From NCBI GenBank assembly GCA_913774845.1, contig CAJYJO010000019.1:1-64000 (forward strand): 64,000 bases of DNA, in the 5' to 3' direction. The stretch is from an uncultured Microbacterium sp. Lineage in GTDB: Bacteria; Actinomycetota; Actinomycetes; Actinomycetales; Microbacteriaceae. Each line of letters begins with the position of its first letter. Position 1 is the first letter of the stretch. Below, one piece after another: positions 15,823-24,916 of this stretch. Position numbers and translations under genes: made by a program. Below the pieces are notes generated by a model. It saw nothing but the letters and a program-made list of their open reading frames with translations. It was not told the origin of the DNA and searched no databases.

Positions 15823-17409
15823 TCATCCGCCCTGGAACGTCCGCAATTGGGCGAGCAGCCTCGGCGCGCTCGAGTCGAAGCGGGCGCCGCCGATCAGCAC
15901 GCCGCCCGCGAAGACGACCGCACCCCATACCAACCCGATGGCCAGCGCCACCCACCCGGCGCCGGTGGCTCCCCCGAAGACGGCGATGACGGCGGGGATC
16001 ACGGCGGGCAGTGCCAGCACGGCGACGAGCATCCAGCACAGGAAGAACGCCAGGAACATCGAGAAGGTCGAGCCGGGCACGCGCTTGAACGGCGAGTCGC
16101 CCGGCGCGGGGGTCGGGACGACGAGCAGCGCCGAGCTCACGGCGCTGACGCCCAGGCCGACGAGGGTCAGGCAGATCGAGCCCCCGACGACCGCGGGGAG
16201 CAGCTCCCACCGGCCGGTGATCGCCAGAATCACGACGTCGGCGAGCAGCACGAGCGGCACGCTCACGGTCGCCGCACCCAGCATGCGGCCGAGGCGGTCG
16301 GCGCGCCCGCGGATCCCCGTCTGAAGGACCGTGGCGAAGGCGGTGCCGTCGTACGAGACGTCGGTGTAGGCGAGGATGCCGGCGAAGAAGCCGACCAGCA
16401 GTCCCGAGGCCGCGAAGAACGGCCCGTCGAGGTCGCCCTGCGAGTAAATCAGCACGAGGACGGGCGTGAAGGGGATCAGCAGCAGCTGCCGCAGGTAGCG
16501 GAAGTCGCGCGTCCACGACGTGAGCGACCGCGCCCACGTGGCGCCGACAGGGGTCGAGGGCATGACGCCGAACCATCCGAGCGAGCCCGAGCGGCGGCGG
16601 GCGGCCGAGCGCGCGGGCGGACCGACGACGGATGCCGACAGGCTCCGCTGCCACAGCACCCACAGCACCGCGAGGGTGACGCCCGCGATCACGAGCTTGA
16701 GCAGTCCCGTGATCCAGGCGCCCGCGGCGAGGTCGCCGGGCACCGCCCACACGGCCGCGACCGGGGTCCACGACAGACCCGAGACGACGGCCTGCAGGGG
16801 GAGGCCCTGGGCGCTCGCCGAGGCGAGACCATTCGTGATCGCGATGAACAAGGGGCTGGCGAAGATGAGCAGGGCGAAGCCGACGAGCCCGATGATCTCG
16901 CGGGTGCGTCGCCCTCCTCCGATGCCGCCGGCGAGGGCGGCGACCGCGCGCGACGCGACGACGCAGGTCAGCACGCCCAGCGGGACGCACACCAGCGCGG
17001 CGACCGCCGCGACCGGGTATCGCGCCCAGACGAGGAACACCGCGAGCGATCCGACCGCGGTGGTGATCCCCGGGACGCCGGTGAGCCCGCCGGCGGTGAT
17101 CGCGAGCATCATCTGCCGGGTCGTCAGCGGAAAGGGGGCGAGCTTCGCGGGGTCGAGCGTCGTGTCGAGCCCCGCGGCGAAAATCGGCCCCACCACCCAC
17201 CCCAGCGTCAGAACCGCACCGGCGGCGGTGATCACCGACCGCGCGATGTCGAGGTCGAGCGTGCCGACGAAGAACAGTCCGACGTCGACGAGCAGCAGCA
17301 TCCACAGCGCGCCGATCACGCCGAAGATGAACCCGACCATCTGCATGGGGCTCCGCGCCAGGGTGTTCCCCAGCACGCGGAACCGGATCCTCAGGACTGT
17401 CGCAACCAC
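15823..17409 (-). CDS. ABC-2 type exporter permease
   Basis: A 528-residue polytopic membrane protein with about 12 hydrophobic segments and no ATPase motifs. It overlaps the 3' end of the preceding ATPase gene by 19 bp (start GTG at 17409), so the pair forms one exporter. The substrate is unknown. The large cytoplasmic loop in the middle (SAARRRSGSLGWFGVMPSTP, about residue 285) separates two six-helix halves, typical of large actinobacterial ABC permeases annotated as transporters or antibiotic exporters. It lies at the edge of the tRNA-Ala island; its own sequence looks like core genome (GC-rich). Confidence 0.8.
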   Translation of the reverse strand: MVATVLRIRFRVLGNTLARSPMQMVGFIFGVIGALWMLLLVDVGLFFVGTLDLDIARSVITAAGAVLTLGWVVGPIFAAGLDTTLDPAKLAPFPLTTRQMMLAITAGGLTGVPGITTAVGSLAVFLVWARYPVAAVAALVCVPLGVLTCVVASRAVAALAGGIGGGRRTREIIGLVGFALLIFASPLFIAITNGLASASAQGLPLQAVVSGLSWTPVAAVWAVPGDLAAGAWITGLLKLVIAGVTLAVLWVLWQRSLSASVVGPPARSAARRRSGSLGWFGVMPSTPVGATWARSLTSWTRDFRYLRQLLLIPFTPVLVLIYSQGDLDGPFFAASGLLVGFFAGILAYTDVSYDGTAFATVLQTGIRGRADRLGRMLGAATVSVPLVLLADVVILAITGRWELLPAVVGGSICLTLVGLGVSAVSSALLVVPTPAPGDSPFKRVPGSTFSMFLAFFLCWMLVAVLALPAVIPAVIAVFGGATGAGWVALAIGLVWGAVVFAGGVLIGGARFDSSAPRLLAQLRTFQGG

Positions 17410-18221
17410 TGCGGCCCCTCCGCGTGGTGGCGGCCGCCTACGAGGTCGACGAAGCGGTCCTGGAGGGTCTGGGTGCCGCGCACCTCGTCGACGGTCCCGG
17501 ATGCCAGCAGCCGGCCCTGCGCGATGACGGCGACGTGATCGCACATGCGCTGCACCAGGTCCATCGAGTGGCTCGAGACGATGACCGTGCCGCCCGAGGC
17601 GGTGTAGCCGCGGAGGATGTCCTCGATGTTCGCCGCCGACACCGGGTCGACCGACTCGAACGGCTCGTCGAGCACGAGCAGGCGCGGGGCGTGCACGAGG
17701 GCGCAGGCGAGGGCGACCTTCTTGGTCATGCCCGCGGAGTAGTCGACGACGGGCGTGCCGGCCGCTTCCGTGAGATCCATGATGCGCAGCAGATCGGCGG
17801 TGCGGGTGCTCACCTCCTCGCGCGGCAGACCGAACATCATGCCGGTGTAGGTGACGAGCTGCTCACCGGTGAGCCGGTCGAAGAGGCGCACGCCGTCGGC
17901 GAGGTTGCCGATGAGTCTCTTCGCCTCGACCGGTCGGGTCCAGACGTCGACCCCGTGGATGCGGGCGGTGCCGGCATCCGGTCTCAGAAGTCCCGTCGCC
18001 ATCGACAGCGTGGTCGTCTTCCCGGCGCCGTTGGGGCCGACCAGTCCGTAGAAGGATCCGGTCGGGACGGTGAGATCGAGACCGGCCACCGCGACCTTCT
18101 GACCGAAGTGCTTCGCCAGCCCCGCCAGCTGCATCGCCGGGAGCGCGTCGTTCGAGACGGGCGGTGCAACCGCCTCGGGAAGAGCGGACGGCGGCGGGAC
18201 GTCACGAGGAATGTCGGTCAC
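17391..18221 (-). CDS. ABC transporter ATP-binding protein
   Basis: A 276-residue ATPase that energises the following permease. Walker A is GPNGAGKTT, the Q-loop region is followed by VDYSAGMTKKVALACALVHA (a signature loop reading SAGM rather than LSGGQ), and Walker B is LLVLDEPFESVD with SSHSMDLVQ as the H-loop. The SAGM variant is common in exporters of the CcmA/NatA type. The N-terminal 25 residues are a disordered Pro-rich extension. Confidence 0.92.
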   Translation of the reverse strand: MTDIPRDVPPPSALPEAVAPPVSNDALPAMQLAGLAKHFGQKVAVAGLDLTVPTGSFYGLVGPNGAGKTTTLSMATGLLRPDAGTARIHGVDVWTRPVEAKRLIGNLADGVRLFDRLTGEQLVTYTGMMFGLPREEVSTRTADLLRIMDLTEAAGTPVVDYSAGMTKKVALACALVHAPRLLVLDEPFESVDPVSAANIEDILRGYTASGGTVIVSSHSMDLVQRMCDHVAVIAQGRLLASGTVDEVRGTQTLQDRFVDLVGGRHHAEGPQWLRQS

Positions 18222-18281
18222 CTCTCGAACCTATCGGCGCCCGGCGGGGCGTTCCCAGCCCCGCCGCGCACTCTTTCGTCC

Positions 18282-19574
18282 TCAGTACCGGATCGCATCG
18301 ATCACCTTGACCCGCACCGCCACCAGCGCGGGGAGCAGCCCCGCGATCGCCCCGACCACGGTGGCGGCGACGAGGCCGGTGATCGCCGCGTCGACGGGGA
18401 AGGGCGGGAAATCGCTCACCATGCCCTGGCCGACGAGGTCGCGCATCGCGGGGGACTGCACGACGAGGATCGACACGATGACTCCGACGGCGCCGGCGAC
18501 GACGGTGGCGACGACGCTCTCCATCATCACGGCGAAGAACACCCGTCCCGCGGTCGCGCCGAAGCTGCGGCGGATGCCGATCTCGCGCACGCGCTGCTTC
18601 ACCGTCACGAGGGCGATGTTCACGAGCCCGAGGGCGCCCAACAGGAGGACGAGGACGGCGATGCCGGTCACGACCAGCTTGGTCACCAGGAACGGATCGT
18701 CGCCGTAGGTCGCCCAGTCGTTGCGCGCCGCGTCGACGGAGACGTTCTCGCCGAGGGCGCCGGCGAGATCGCGTTTCACGGCGGCGGTCAGCTGCTCCGA
18801 GATCTCGGGCGGCACCCACATCTCGTACTGCGTCTGCGGGGCGCCCTGCCCATAGGGGTCGGTGGCGGCGGCACCCGCGCCGCGTTCGCCCGTCGCGGCG
18901 TCCTGTATCGCGGCGAGGTGGTCGGCGAGCATGAACATCGTCGGTTGGGTCTCCCACGTCGCCGCGGGCACCACGCCCACGACGACCGCGGTCGTGCCGC
19001 CCGCGGGGATCCCGGATGCCGCGTTCGGCACGGCCTGGCCGCCGAGCGCCACCACCGGGTGCGACGCCAGCTGGGGATTGCCCATGCGATCCCAGAACAC
19101 GCTGTTGACGATGAGACGCGGGGCGAGCTGCGCGGCGTCGAGAGCGGTGAACCAGTCGCCCTCGGCCATCTGCACGCGGTGCATCTCGCCGTAGGGCTGG
19201 TCCACCGCCTGCGTGACGACCTGCACCACCCCGTCGGGGAACGGGACGAGCTGCGATACGTTCTGCACGCGCGTGGCGTACGACACCTCGTACCGGTCGA
19301 GGACCTCCGACCAGGCGGCATCCATCGCCTTCGCATCCACGGTCCCGCCGTCGGTGCGGTACGCCGAGACGTGCAGGGTGGCGGGGCGGCCGGAGGACCG
19401 CTCGCTGAGCTCCTGGTTGGCCTGTTGGACGATGGCGCCGAGGGCGACGACGGTGGTCAGCGAGCAGACGGCGACGGCCACACCCACGAGCGAGAGCAGC
19501 ACGCGCGTGCGGTGGACGCGGACCTCCTGCCACGCCTCGAGGAGAGCGCCGACGAGGGCGGTGAGCGCGCGCAT
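18282..19574 (-). CDS. MacB/FtsX-like ABC transporter permease
   Basis: A 430-residue protein with the MacB/LolC topology: one N-terminal membrane span (about residues 22-48), a large extracytoplasmic domain (about residues 50-270), then three C-terminal spans with the FtsX motif (VKQRVREIGIRRSFGATAGRVFF before the second). It works with the ATPase and adaptor encoded directly upstream (19574-21423) as a tripartite-type mechanotransmission exporter. Gene starts overlap (TGATG). The substrate is unknown. Confidence 0.9.
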   Translation of the reverse strand: MRALTALVGALLEAWQEVRVHRTRVLLSLVGVAVAVCSLTTVVALGAIVQQANQELSERSSGRPATLHVSAYRTDGGTVDAKAMDAAWSEVLDRYEVSYATRVQNVSQLVPFPDGVVQVVTQAVDQPYGEMHRVQMAEGDWFTALDAAQLAPRLIVNSVFWDRMGNPQLASHPVVALGGQAVPNAASGIPAGGTTAVVVGVVPAATWETQPTMFMLADHLAAIQDAATGERGAGAAATDPYGQGAPQTQYEMWVPPEISEQLTAAVKRDLAGALGENVSVDAARNDWATYGDDPFLVTKLVVTGIAVLVLLLGALGLVNIALVTVKQRVREIGIRRSFGATAGRVFFAVMMESVVATVVAGAVGVIVSILVVQSPAMRDLVGQGMVSDFPPFPVDAAITGLVAATVVGAIAGLLPALVAVRVKVIDAIRY

Positions 19575-20374
19575 CAGGCGTCGCTCCCGTGCGCGTCCGC
19601 GAGGCCCAGGGCGGCGAGGTCGTCGAGCGGATCCTCGGCGGCCGGGGCCATCTCTTTCCGGTCGCGGCGAGTGAGGGGCTCGAAGGCCGGGTCGTCGACG
19701 GGGGTGAGCACCCCGCGATCGAGGCGGAAGTGCCGACGGGCGCGACGGGCGATCGTGGGGTCGTGCGTGATGATCACCTGCGCGGCGCCCGTGCGCTCGG
19801 CGACGTCGTCGATGAGCTCCATGACGCTCTGACCGGTGTCGAGGTCGAGGGCGCCGGTCGGCTCGTCGGCGAGGATCAGGCGCGGCCCGCGGACGAGGGA
19901 CCGGGCGATCGCGACGCGCTGCTGCTCCCCGCCCGACAGGCGGTCGGGCAGGGAGTTCAGACGGTGCTCGAGTCCGACGAGGGCGAGCATGTCGGCGGCG
20001 ATCCGCTTGCGTCTCCAGAACGTGCGCCCGGTGGAGTAGAGCAGGGGCATGGTGACGTTCTCGAGCGCCGTGCGGCCGGGCAGCAGATTGAACTGCTGGA
20101 AGACGAATCCGATCGCCGCCCCCCGCAACCGGTCGCGCTGGGCCGCGGAATACTGCTTCACCGGGCGGTCGTCGAAGGTGATCTCGCCGCTGGTGGGGGT
20201 GTCGAGCAGCCCCAGCATGTTCAGCAGCGTCGACTTGCCCGACCCCGAGCGTCCCACGACCGAGACGTGGTCGCCGGGTTCGATGACGAGGTCGACGCCG
20301 TTCAGGATCGTGAGGGCGGGCTGATCCTGCGGGATCACCGTCCGGGTGACCTCGCGGAGGGCGAGCAGGCTCAC
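19574..20374 (-). CDS. MacB/LolD-type ABC ATP-binding protein
   Basis: A 266-residue ATPase. Walker A is [12 protein letters not shown], the Q-loop is FVFQQFNLL, the signature is [16 protein letters not shown], Walker B is [12 protein letters not shown] and the H-loop is ITHDP. This set is diagnostic of the MacB/LolD exporter ATPases. The GTG start overlaps the adaptor stop (GTGA), and its stop overlaps the permease ATG. The 40-residue C-terminal extension is Asp/Ala-rich and unusual in length. Confidence 0.93.
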   Translation of the reverse strand: MSLLALREVTRTVIPQDQPALTILNGVDLVIEPGDHVSVVGRSGSGKSTLLNMLGLLDTPTSGEITFDDRPVKQYSAAQRDRLRGAAIGFVFQQFNLLPGRTALENVTMPLLYSTGRTFWRRKRIAADMLALVGLEHRLNSLPDRLSGGEQQRVAIARSLVRGPRLILADEPTGALDLDTGQSVMELIDDVAERTGAAQVIITHDPTIARRARRHFRLDRGVLTPVDDPAFEPLTRRDRKEMAPAAEDPLDDLAALGLADAHGSDA

Positions 20375-21423
20375 GAGACGGCGGCCGGATCGCAGTACAT
20401 CGAGCCGTCGGGGTACACGGTGCATCCCTCGTCGACCGTCGCCATCGCGCCGGGGGCGAACTCGAGGATCTCCTCGCCCTCGGTGAGGCCCTCGGTGATC
20501 TGCACCTGCGTGCCGTCGGTGAGTCCGAGCGCGACCGCGCGCTCCGCGGTGGAGCCGTCGGGGCCGGAGACCCACACGGTGCCGCTCTGCGCGGCTCCGC
20601 GCACGGCGGTCGTCGGGACCAGGAGCACCCCCTCGGCCCGTCCGCCCGCGATGGTCATCTCGGCCGCGAGCCCCGAGAAGACCGTGACGTCGCCCGGCAC
20701 CGTGCACGTCGCCGTGGTGCCGGATGCCGCCGTCCCGGCGGTGCCGGTCCCCGCGGCGCTCTCGCCGGCCCCGGCGGAGTCGCCGCCGGTGCTTCCGGCG
20801 AGGGGAGTGGAGATGCGCAGGTTCCCGCAGCTGAAGGCGGCCGGGCCGCCGGTGATGGTGACGGAGGCGTCGGTGGGACGATTCAACAGACGATACTGCT
20901 GCGCCGGCTCGAGGGTGCCGCTCACCGAGAACGTGGGCGGGGCGACCGCGCCGGCGGTGGCGCCGATCGTGACGTCCTGGCCGGTGATCACCGACAGCGC
21001 GCTCAGCGTGCCGGCCGCGGGCGCGGTGACGTCGACGTAGCGGAAGATCGCGGGCTTCGGCTTGCCCTCGGCGTCGACGCTGTCGGCGGGGTCGCGCTCG
21101 ATGGGGACCTTGACGTCGAAGACGACCTCGCCCTGGGCGACCGCGGCGCCCTGCGCGACGAAGATCTTGTTCACGCTGCCGGCGGCCGTGGACTTCACCG
21201 GCACCGCGGCGTCGGCCGTCACCGTGGCCTTGACCACCACGTCGTTCGTGATCGTGCCGAGTGCGGCGACCGCCCGCGGTTCCACGATCGCGCCGGTCGG
21301 TTGCGCAGGCGACGCATCGGCCGGCCGATCCGGGAAGAACGCCAGCTTGATGAGCGCCGCCGCCACCAGGGCGACCAGAAGAAGACGCAGAATCGGAAAG
21401 ACCCACGTGCGTGCGATCCCCAT
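20371..21423 (-). CDS. HlyD/MacA-like efflux adaptor protein
   Basis: A 350-residue membrane-fusion-type protein. An N-terminal transmembrane anchor (about residues 11-30) is followed by lipoyl/barrel-sandwich strands (AVPVKSTAAGSVNKIFVAQG, then VTAPAAGTLSALSVITGQDV), a beta-barrel domain (LTDGTQVQITEGLTEGEEIL) and a short C-terminus with a Cys pair. It lacks the long helical hairpin, as in Gram-positive MacA homologues. First gene of a three-gene exporter operon. TAGGGT at about 21474-21469 with a GGGGGG ribosome site is a likely promoter. Confidence 0.88.
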   Translation of the reverse strand: MGIARTWVFPILRLLLVALVAAALIKLAFFPDRPADASPAQPTGAIVEPRAVAALGTITNDVVVKATVTADAAVPVKSTAAGSVNKIFVAQGAAVAQGEVVFDVKVPIERDPADSVDAEGKPKPAIFRYVDVTAPAAGTLSALSVITGQDVTIGATAGAVAPPTFSVSGTLEPAQQYRLLNRPTDASVTITGGPAAFSCGNLRISTPLAGSTGGDSAGAGESAAGTGTAGTAASGTTATCTVPGDVTVFSGLAAEMTIAGGRAEGVLLVPTTAVRGAAQSGTVWVSGPDGSTAERAVALGLTDGTQVQITEGLTEGEEILEFAPGAMATVDEGCTVYPDGSMYCDPAAVS

Positions 21424-21576
21424 GAAACCCCCCGGGAGAAATCGTCGTCGTCGTCGAACGTCCCCACCCTAGGGGGCGCGGCATATCGCCGATGTATCGC
21501 GCCGACCGGCCCGCGGCCCCGAAGCCGGGAATTCATCCGAATTCATGGCGCGCCGCCGAGGCTCACCGACAGACGA

Positions 21577-21626
21577 CGGATGCCACGCCCCCGGCCGTTC
21601 TGAGAACGGTGGGGCGTGGCATCCGG
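21577..21626. terminator. Strong hairpin terminator
   Basis: CGGATGCCACGCCCC pairs with GGGGCGTGGCATCCG around a central CCGTTCTGAGAACGG hairpin. It lies downstream of the amino-acid permease gene on the minus strand. There is no T-run. Confidence 0.65.
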
Positions 21627-21638
21627 GGTCGTGTCGCC

Positions 21639-23138
21639 TCAGTCCTTCGGGGGAGCGACCACGTGCGGCTTCGTCGGGTCGAGCGGGGCGCCCGTGGCGA
21701 GGCGGGCGCGGCTGCGCGAGTACAGGAAGTAGATCGCGAAACCGAGGGCCAGCCAGATGAGGAAGCGCAGCCACGTCTCGACCGACAGGTTGAGCATCAG
21801 GTAGGTGCAGATCAGCGCCGAGAGGATCGGCAGAACCGGGTTCAGCGGCACGCGGAAGCCGCGCTTGAGGTCGGGGCGCTTGCGGCGCAGGACGATCACA
21901 CCGATCGAGACGAGCACGAACGCCGACAGGGTGCCGATGTTCACCATCTCTTCGAGGATGCCGATCGGGGTGAGACCGGCCACGACCGCGACGATGCCGG
22001 TCACCATGAGGGAGATGACCCACGGGGTGCGGAAGCGCGGGTGCACCTTGGCGAGGGCACCGGGGAGCAAGCGGTCGCGCGACATCGCGAAGATGATGCG
22101 GGTCGCACCGATCATGAGGGTGAGCACCACGGTGGTGAGGCCGGCGACGGCACCCGCGGCGATGACGGTGGCCATCCACGTCTGACCGTGGAAGGCGAAC
22201 GCGTTGGCGAGGGCCGCGGAGGGGTTCAGGTCGGAGTAGGGGACCATTCCCGTGACGACCACGGCGACGGCGCAGTAGAGGATCGTGCAGATCACCAGCG
22301 AGGCGATGATGCCGATCGGCAGGTCGCGCTGCGGGCGCTTGGTCTCTTCCGCCGTCGTCGCCACGACGTCGAAGCCGATGTAGGCGAAGAACACCAGGGC
22401 CGCACCGGCGAGGATGCCGCCGACGCCGAAGGTGGCCGGTTCGAGACCCGAGAGGAACTGCAGCAGCGGCTGCGTCAGACCGGACGCCGACTCGGTCGGG
22501 ACCGACTCGGGCACGAACGGGCTGTAGTTGGCCGGGTTGATGAACATGGTGCCGGCGATGATGACGAACAGCACGATGAACAGCTTCACCGCGACGAGCA
22601 CGAGGTTGACCCGCAGCGACTCCTTGATGCCGAGGGTCATCAGACCGCCGAGCACCAGCACGAGGAGGATCGCCGGGAGGTCGACGACCCCGCCGTAGGA
22701 GATGGCCTCGGGCAGGACGATGCCGATCTGCTGCAGGAAGGTACCCAGATAGGCGCTCCACCCCTGCGCCACCACGCTCGCGCCGAGGAACATCTCGAGG
22801 ATGAGGTCCCAGCCGATGATCCACGCGAACAGCTCGCCGAGCGAGGCGTAGGAGAAGGTGTACGCCGACCCCGAGACCGGCACCGTCGAGGCGAACTCGG
22901 CGTAGCACATGGCGGCCAGACCGCACGCGATCGCGGCGATGATGAAGCTGATGACCACCGCCGGGCCGGCGACGTCGTGCGCGGCGCGGCCGGTCAGGGT
23001 GAAGATGCCGGCGCCGATCACGACGCCCACACCGAACACGGTCAGATCGACCGCGCTGAGGGACTTCTTGAGTCGGAACTCCGGCTCATCGGTGTCGGCG
23101 ATGGACTGCTCCACCGACTTGGTACGCAAAAGGCTCAC
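21639..23138 (-). CDS. APC-family amino-acid permease (CAT/YfnA type)
   Basis: A 499-residue permease with 12-13 membrane spans. The N-terminus has the family signature TVFGVGVVIGAGIFTLTG followed by CYAEFASTVPVSGSAYTFSY, typical of cationic amino-acid transporter (CAT) relatives. The C-terminal two spans end in RSRARLATGAP. Substrate could be basic or branched amino acids; sequence alone does not decide. Monocistronic, divergent from the first lsr2. Confidence 0.92.
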   Translation of the reverse strand: MSLLRTKSVEQSIADTDEPEFRLKKSLSAVDLTVFGVGVVIGAGIFTLTGRAAHDVAGPAVVISFIIAAIACGLAAMCYAEFASTVPVSGSAYTFSYASLGELFAWIIGWDLILEMFLGASVVAQGWSAYLGTFLQQIGIVLPEAISYGGVVDLPAILLVLVLGGLMTLGIKESLRVNLVLVAVKLFIVLFVIIAGTMFINPANYSPFVPESVPTESASGLTQPLLQFLSGLEPATFGVGGILAGAALVFFAYIGFDVVATTAEETKRPQRDLPIGIIASLVICTILYCAVAVVVTGMVPYSDLNPSAALANAFAFHGQTWMATVIAAGAVAGLTTVVLTLMIGATRIIFAMSRDRLLPGALAKVHPRFRTPWVISLMVTGIVAVVAGLTPIGILEEMVNIGTLSAFVLVSIGVIVLRRKRPDLKRGFRVPLNPVLPILSALICTYLMLNLSVETWLRFLIWLALGFAIYFLYSRSRARLATGAPLDPTKPHVVAPPKD

Positions 23139-23305
23139 GCGACGCTTCCTCTGTCTCGGGTGGCGCCCCAGGAGCGGACACCACCCCCGGAGGATAGTCC
23201 CTCTCGCGCGCTGCGCCTATCGCTCGACGCGCGACCCGCCGTCGTGCAATAGCAGAAGGAAAGGGGGCGGACAATTCAAACAATTCAGGTGTATGGTTTT
23301 GCATT

Positions 23306-23653
23306 ATGGCTATGAAGCACATCACCCACCTCGTAGACGATCTCGACGGCACGGTCCTCGAAGATGGGCAGGGAAAGCAGATCACTTTCTCCGTCGAGGG
23401 TCGCGCTTATGAGATCGACCTCTCCGACCGTAACGCCGACAAGTTCTATTCGGCGATCTCTCCCTTCGTCGACGCGGCGCGCTCGGTGTCGCGCGGCAAT
23501 TCGACCGCCCGTCGCGGACGCCCCGCACGCCGCGGCAACGACGTCGACCTCGGCGCCGTCCGCGAATGGGCGCGCGCCAATGGACACACGGTGAGCGACC
23601 GCGGTCGCGTTCCGGCCACGGTGCTCGACGCCTACGCCGAGGCGAACTCCTGA
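23306..23653 (+). CDS. lsr2: Lsr2-family nucleoid-associated protein (copy 1)
   Basis: A 115-residue xenogeneic-silencing protein. The N-terminal dimerisation beta region ([13 protein letters not shown], then [22 protein letters not shown]) is followed by a basic linker carrying the AT-hook-like RRGRPARRG, and the C-terminal DNA-binding part ([26 protein letters not shown]) contains the RGR minor-groove motif. Lsr2 binds AT-rich DNA and silences foreign genes. TATGGT lies 8 nt before the ATG. A second copy lies 0.9 kb downstream. Confidence 0.96.
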   Translation: MAMKHITHLVDDLDGTVLEDGQGKQITFSVEGRAYEIDLSDRNADKFYSAISPFVDAARSVSRGNSTARRGRPARRGNDVDLGAVREWARANGHTVSDRGRVPATVLDAYAEANS

Positions 23654-23681
23654 TCCGCTTCCCTTTTCCGGATCGCCGCGT

Positions 23682-24422
23682 GTGAGAACACGATTGTCGT
23701 CGGGGGCGGTGACGCAATTCGCCGTCCTCGACGCCCTTCTCGACGGCGTGTATTCGCAAGGCGTGTCCGCAGCCGAGGCGCGGACGTTCGGTGATATCGG
23801 CGTCGGATGCTGCGAGGGACTCGGCGGCGAGGTCGTCATCGTCGACGGGAGCATCTTCGAGTGCACCGCCGACGGCCCTCCGCGCCCGATGACGGACGAC
23901 GAGACGCTGCCGTTCGTCGACGTCTGCGCCCTGGGCGACCCGGTCGCCGAGCCGGTGGCCGCCGGGGATCTCGCGGCCCTGCGCGGAGAGATCGAGCGGC
24001 GGCTCCTCAGCCGGAACCTCTTCCACGCCGTGCGTGTGGACGGGGTGCTGGAACGGGTACGCACCCGGGTCACGCGTCGCCAGAAGCCGCCCTATCGCCC
24101 CCTCGCCGACGTCGCGGCGGAACAGATCGAGACCCAAAGCGAAGATGTCGCCGGGGTTCTCGTCGGATTCTGGATGCCGCAGATCTATCAGGGCGTGACC
24201 GTCGCCGGTCTGCACCTGCATTTCCTCAGTGCGGACCGCTCGATCGGCGGTCATGTCCTCGACGTCGTGGTGGAAGAGGGTGCTCTGCGCATGACGGCAT
24301 TCCGCGCTTTCCATCTGCGCCTGCCCGACGATGAGGATTTCCTCGAGCGGGAACTCACCCACGATGACGATCATCGAATCGTCGCGGTGGAGAACGGGCG
24401 CGCCGGACCTGCTCCTCGCTGA
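23682..24422 (+). CDS. budA: Alpha-acetolactate decarboxylase
   Basis: A 246-residue enzyme converting 2-acetolactate to acetoin plus CO2. Family features are in order: FAVLDALLDGVYSQGVSAAE, then FGDIGVGCCEGLGGEVVIVDG, the substrate Arg region RNLFHAVRVDGVLERVRTR, and the zinc site VAGLHLHFLSADRSIGGHVLD with three His ligands. Full length. GTG at 23682 is the first start; GTG at 23709 (VTQF) is an alternative with a GGGGG upstream. It lies between two lsr2 genes. No acetolactate synthase is nearby. Confidence 0.88.
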   Translation: MRTRLSSGAVTQFAVLDALLDGVYSQGVSAAEARTFGDIGVGCCEGLGGEVVIVDGSIFECTADGPPRPMTDDETLPFVDVCALGDPVAEPVAAGDLAALRGEIERRLLSRNLFHAVRVDGVLERVRTRVTRRQKPPYRPLADVAAEQIETQSEDVAGVLVGFWMPQIYQGVTVAGLHLHFLSADRSIGGHVLDVVVEEGALRMTAFRAFHLRLPDDEDFLERELTHDDDHRIVAVENGRAGPAPR

Positions 24423-24504
24423 ATGCATCCGCGACGCGCCGAGAAGCGGGCGAGATTGCGGGTGAGATATTCGACTTCGGCGCGTGCGGACGCGACGAGC
24501 GGTT

Positions 24505-24510
24505 TAGGTT
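24505..24510 (+). promoter_or_regulatory. Putative -10 (TAGGTT) of lsr2 copy 2
   Basis: TAGGTT is followed by exactly 6 nt and then ATG at 24517, consistent with leaderless transcription. Confidence 0.6.
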
Positions 24511-24516
24511 CGGCCC

Positions 24517-24855
24517 ATGGCGAAAAAGCAGATCACGCAATTGATCGACGATCTCGACGGTTCGGTCCTCGATGACGGAAAGTCGGTGCAGTTCTCCCTC
24601 GAGGGCCGCGTCTACGAAGTCGATCTCTCCGAGCGCAATGCCGACAAGCTCCGCGCTGCGCTCAAACCCTTCATCGACGCGGGCCGTTTCGTCGGTTCCG
24701 CTTCCGGCACGCAGAAGCGGCCGTCGCGCGGGCGGCCGGCCCCCACTCGCGACCTCGCCGACGTGCGCGCGTGGGCGGAACGGCACGGACACGCGATCAG
24801 CCCCCGCGGTCGTATCTCCGCCGCCGTCCTGGCCGCCTACGACGCCGCCCACTGA
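24517..24855 (+). CDS. lsr2: Lsr2-family nucleoid-associated protein (copy 2)
   Basis: A 112-residue paralogue of the protein at 23306. The same layout is seen: ITQLIDDLDGSVLDDG, VQFSLEGRVYEVDLSERNADKL, an AT-hook-like RGRPAPTRD, and VRAWAERHGHAISPRGRISAAV with the RGR motif. The copies are clearly diverged, so the duplication is old. Its promoter is leaderless. A 15-bp-arm terminator follows directly. Confidence 0.96.
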   Translation: MAKKQITQLIDDLDGSVLDDGKSVQFSLEGRVYEVDLSERNADKLRAALKPFIDAGRFVGSASGTQKRPSRGRPAPTRDLADVRAWAERHGHAISPRGRISAAVLAAYDAAH

Positions 24856-24868
24856 CCCCTGGACACAC

Positions 24869-24903
24869 AGAGCCGGATGCCGCACGACGCGGCATCCGGC
24901 TCT
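24869..24903. terminator. Perfect hairpin terminator
   Basis: AGAGCCGGATGCCGC pairs perfectly with GCGGCATCCGGCTCT around an ACGAC loop. It lies between the convergent lsr2 copy 2 and the amino-acid dehydrogenase and probably serves both. Confidence 0.8.
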
Positions 24904-24916
24904 GTCCTTCTGCGGC

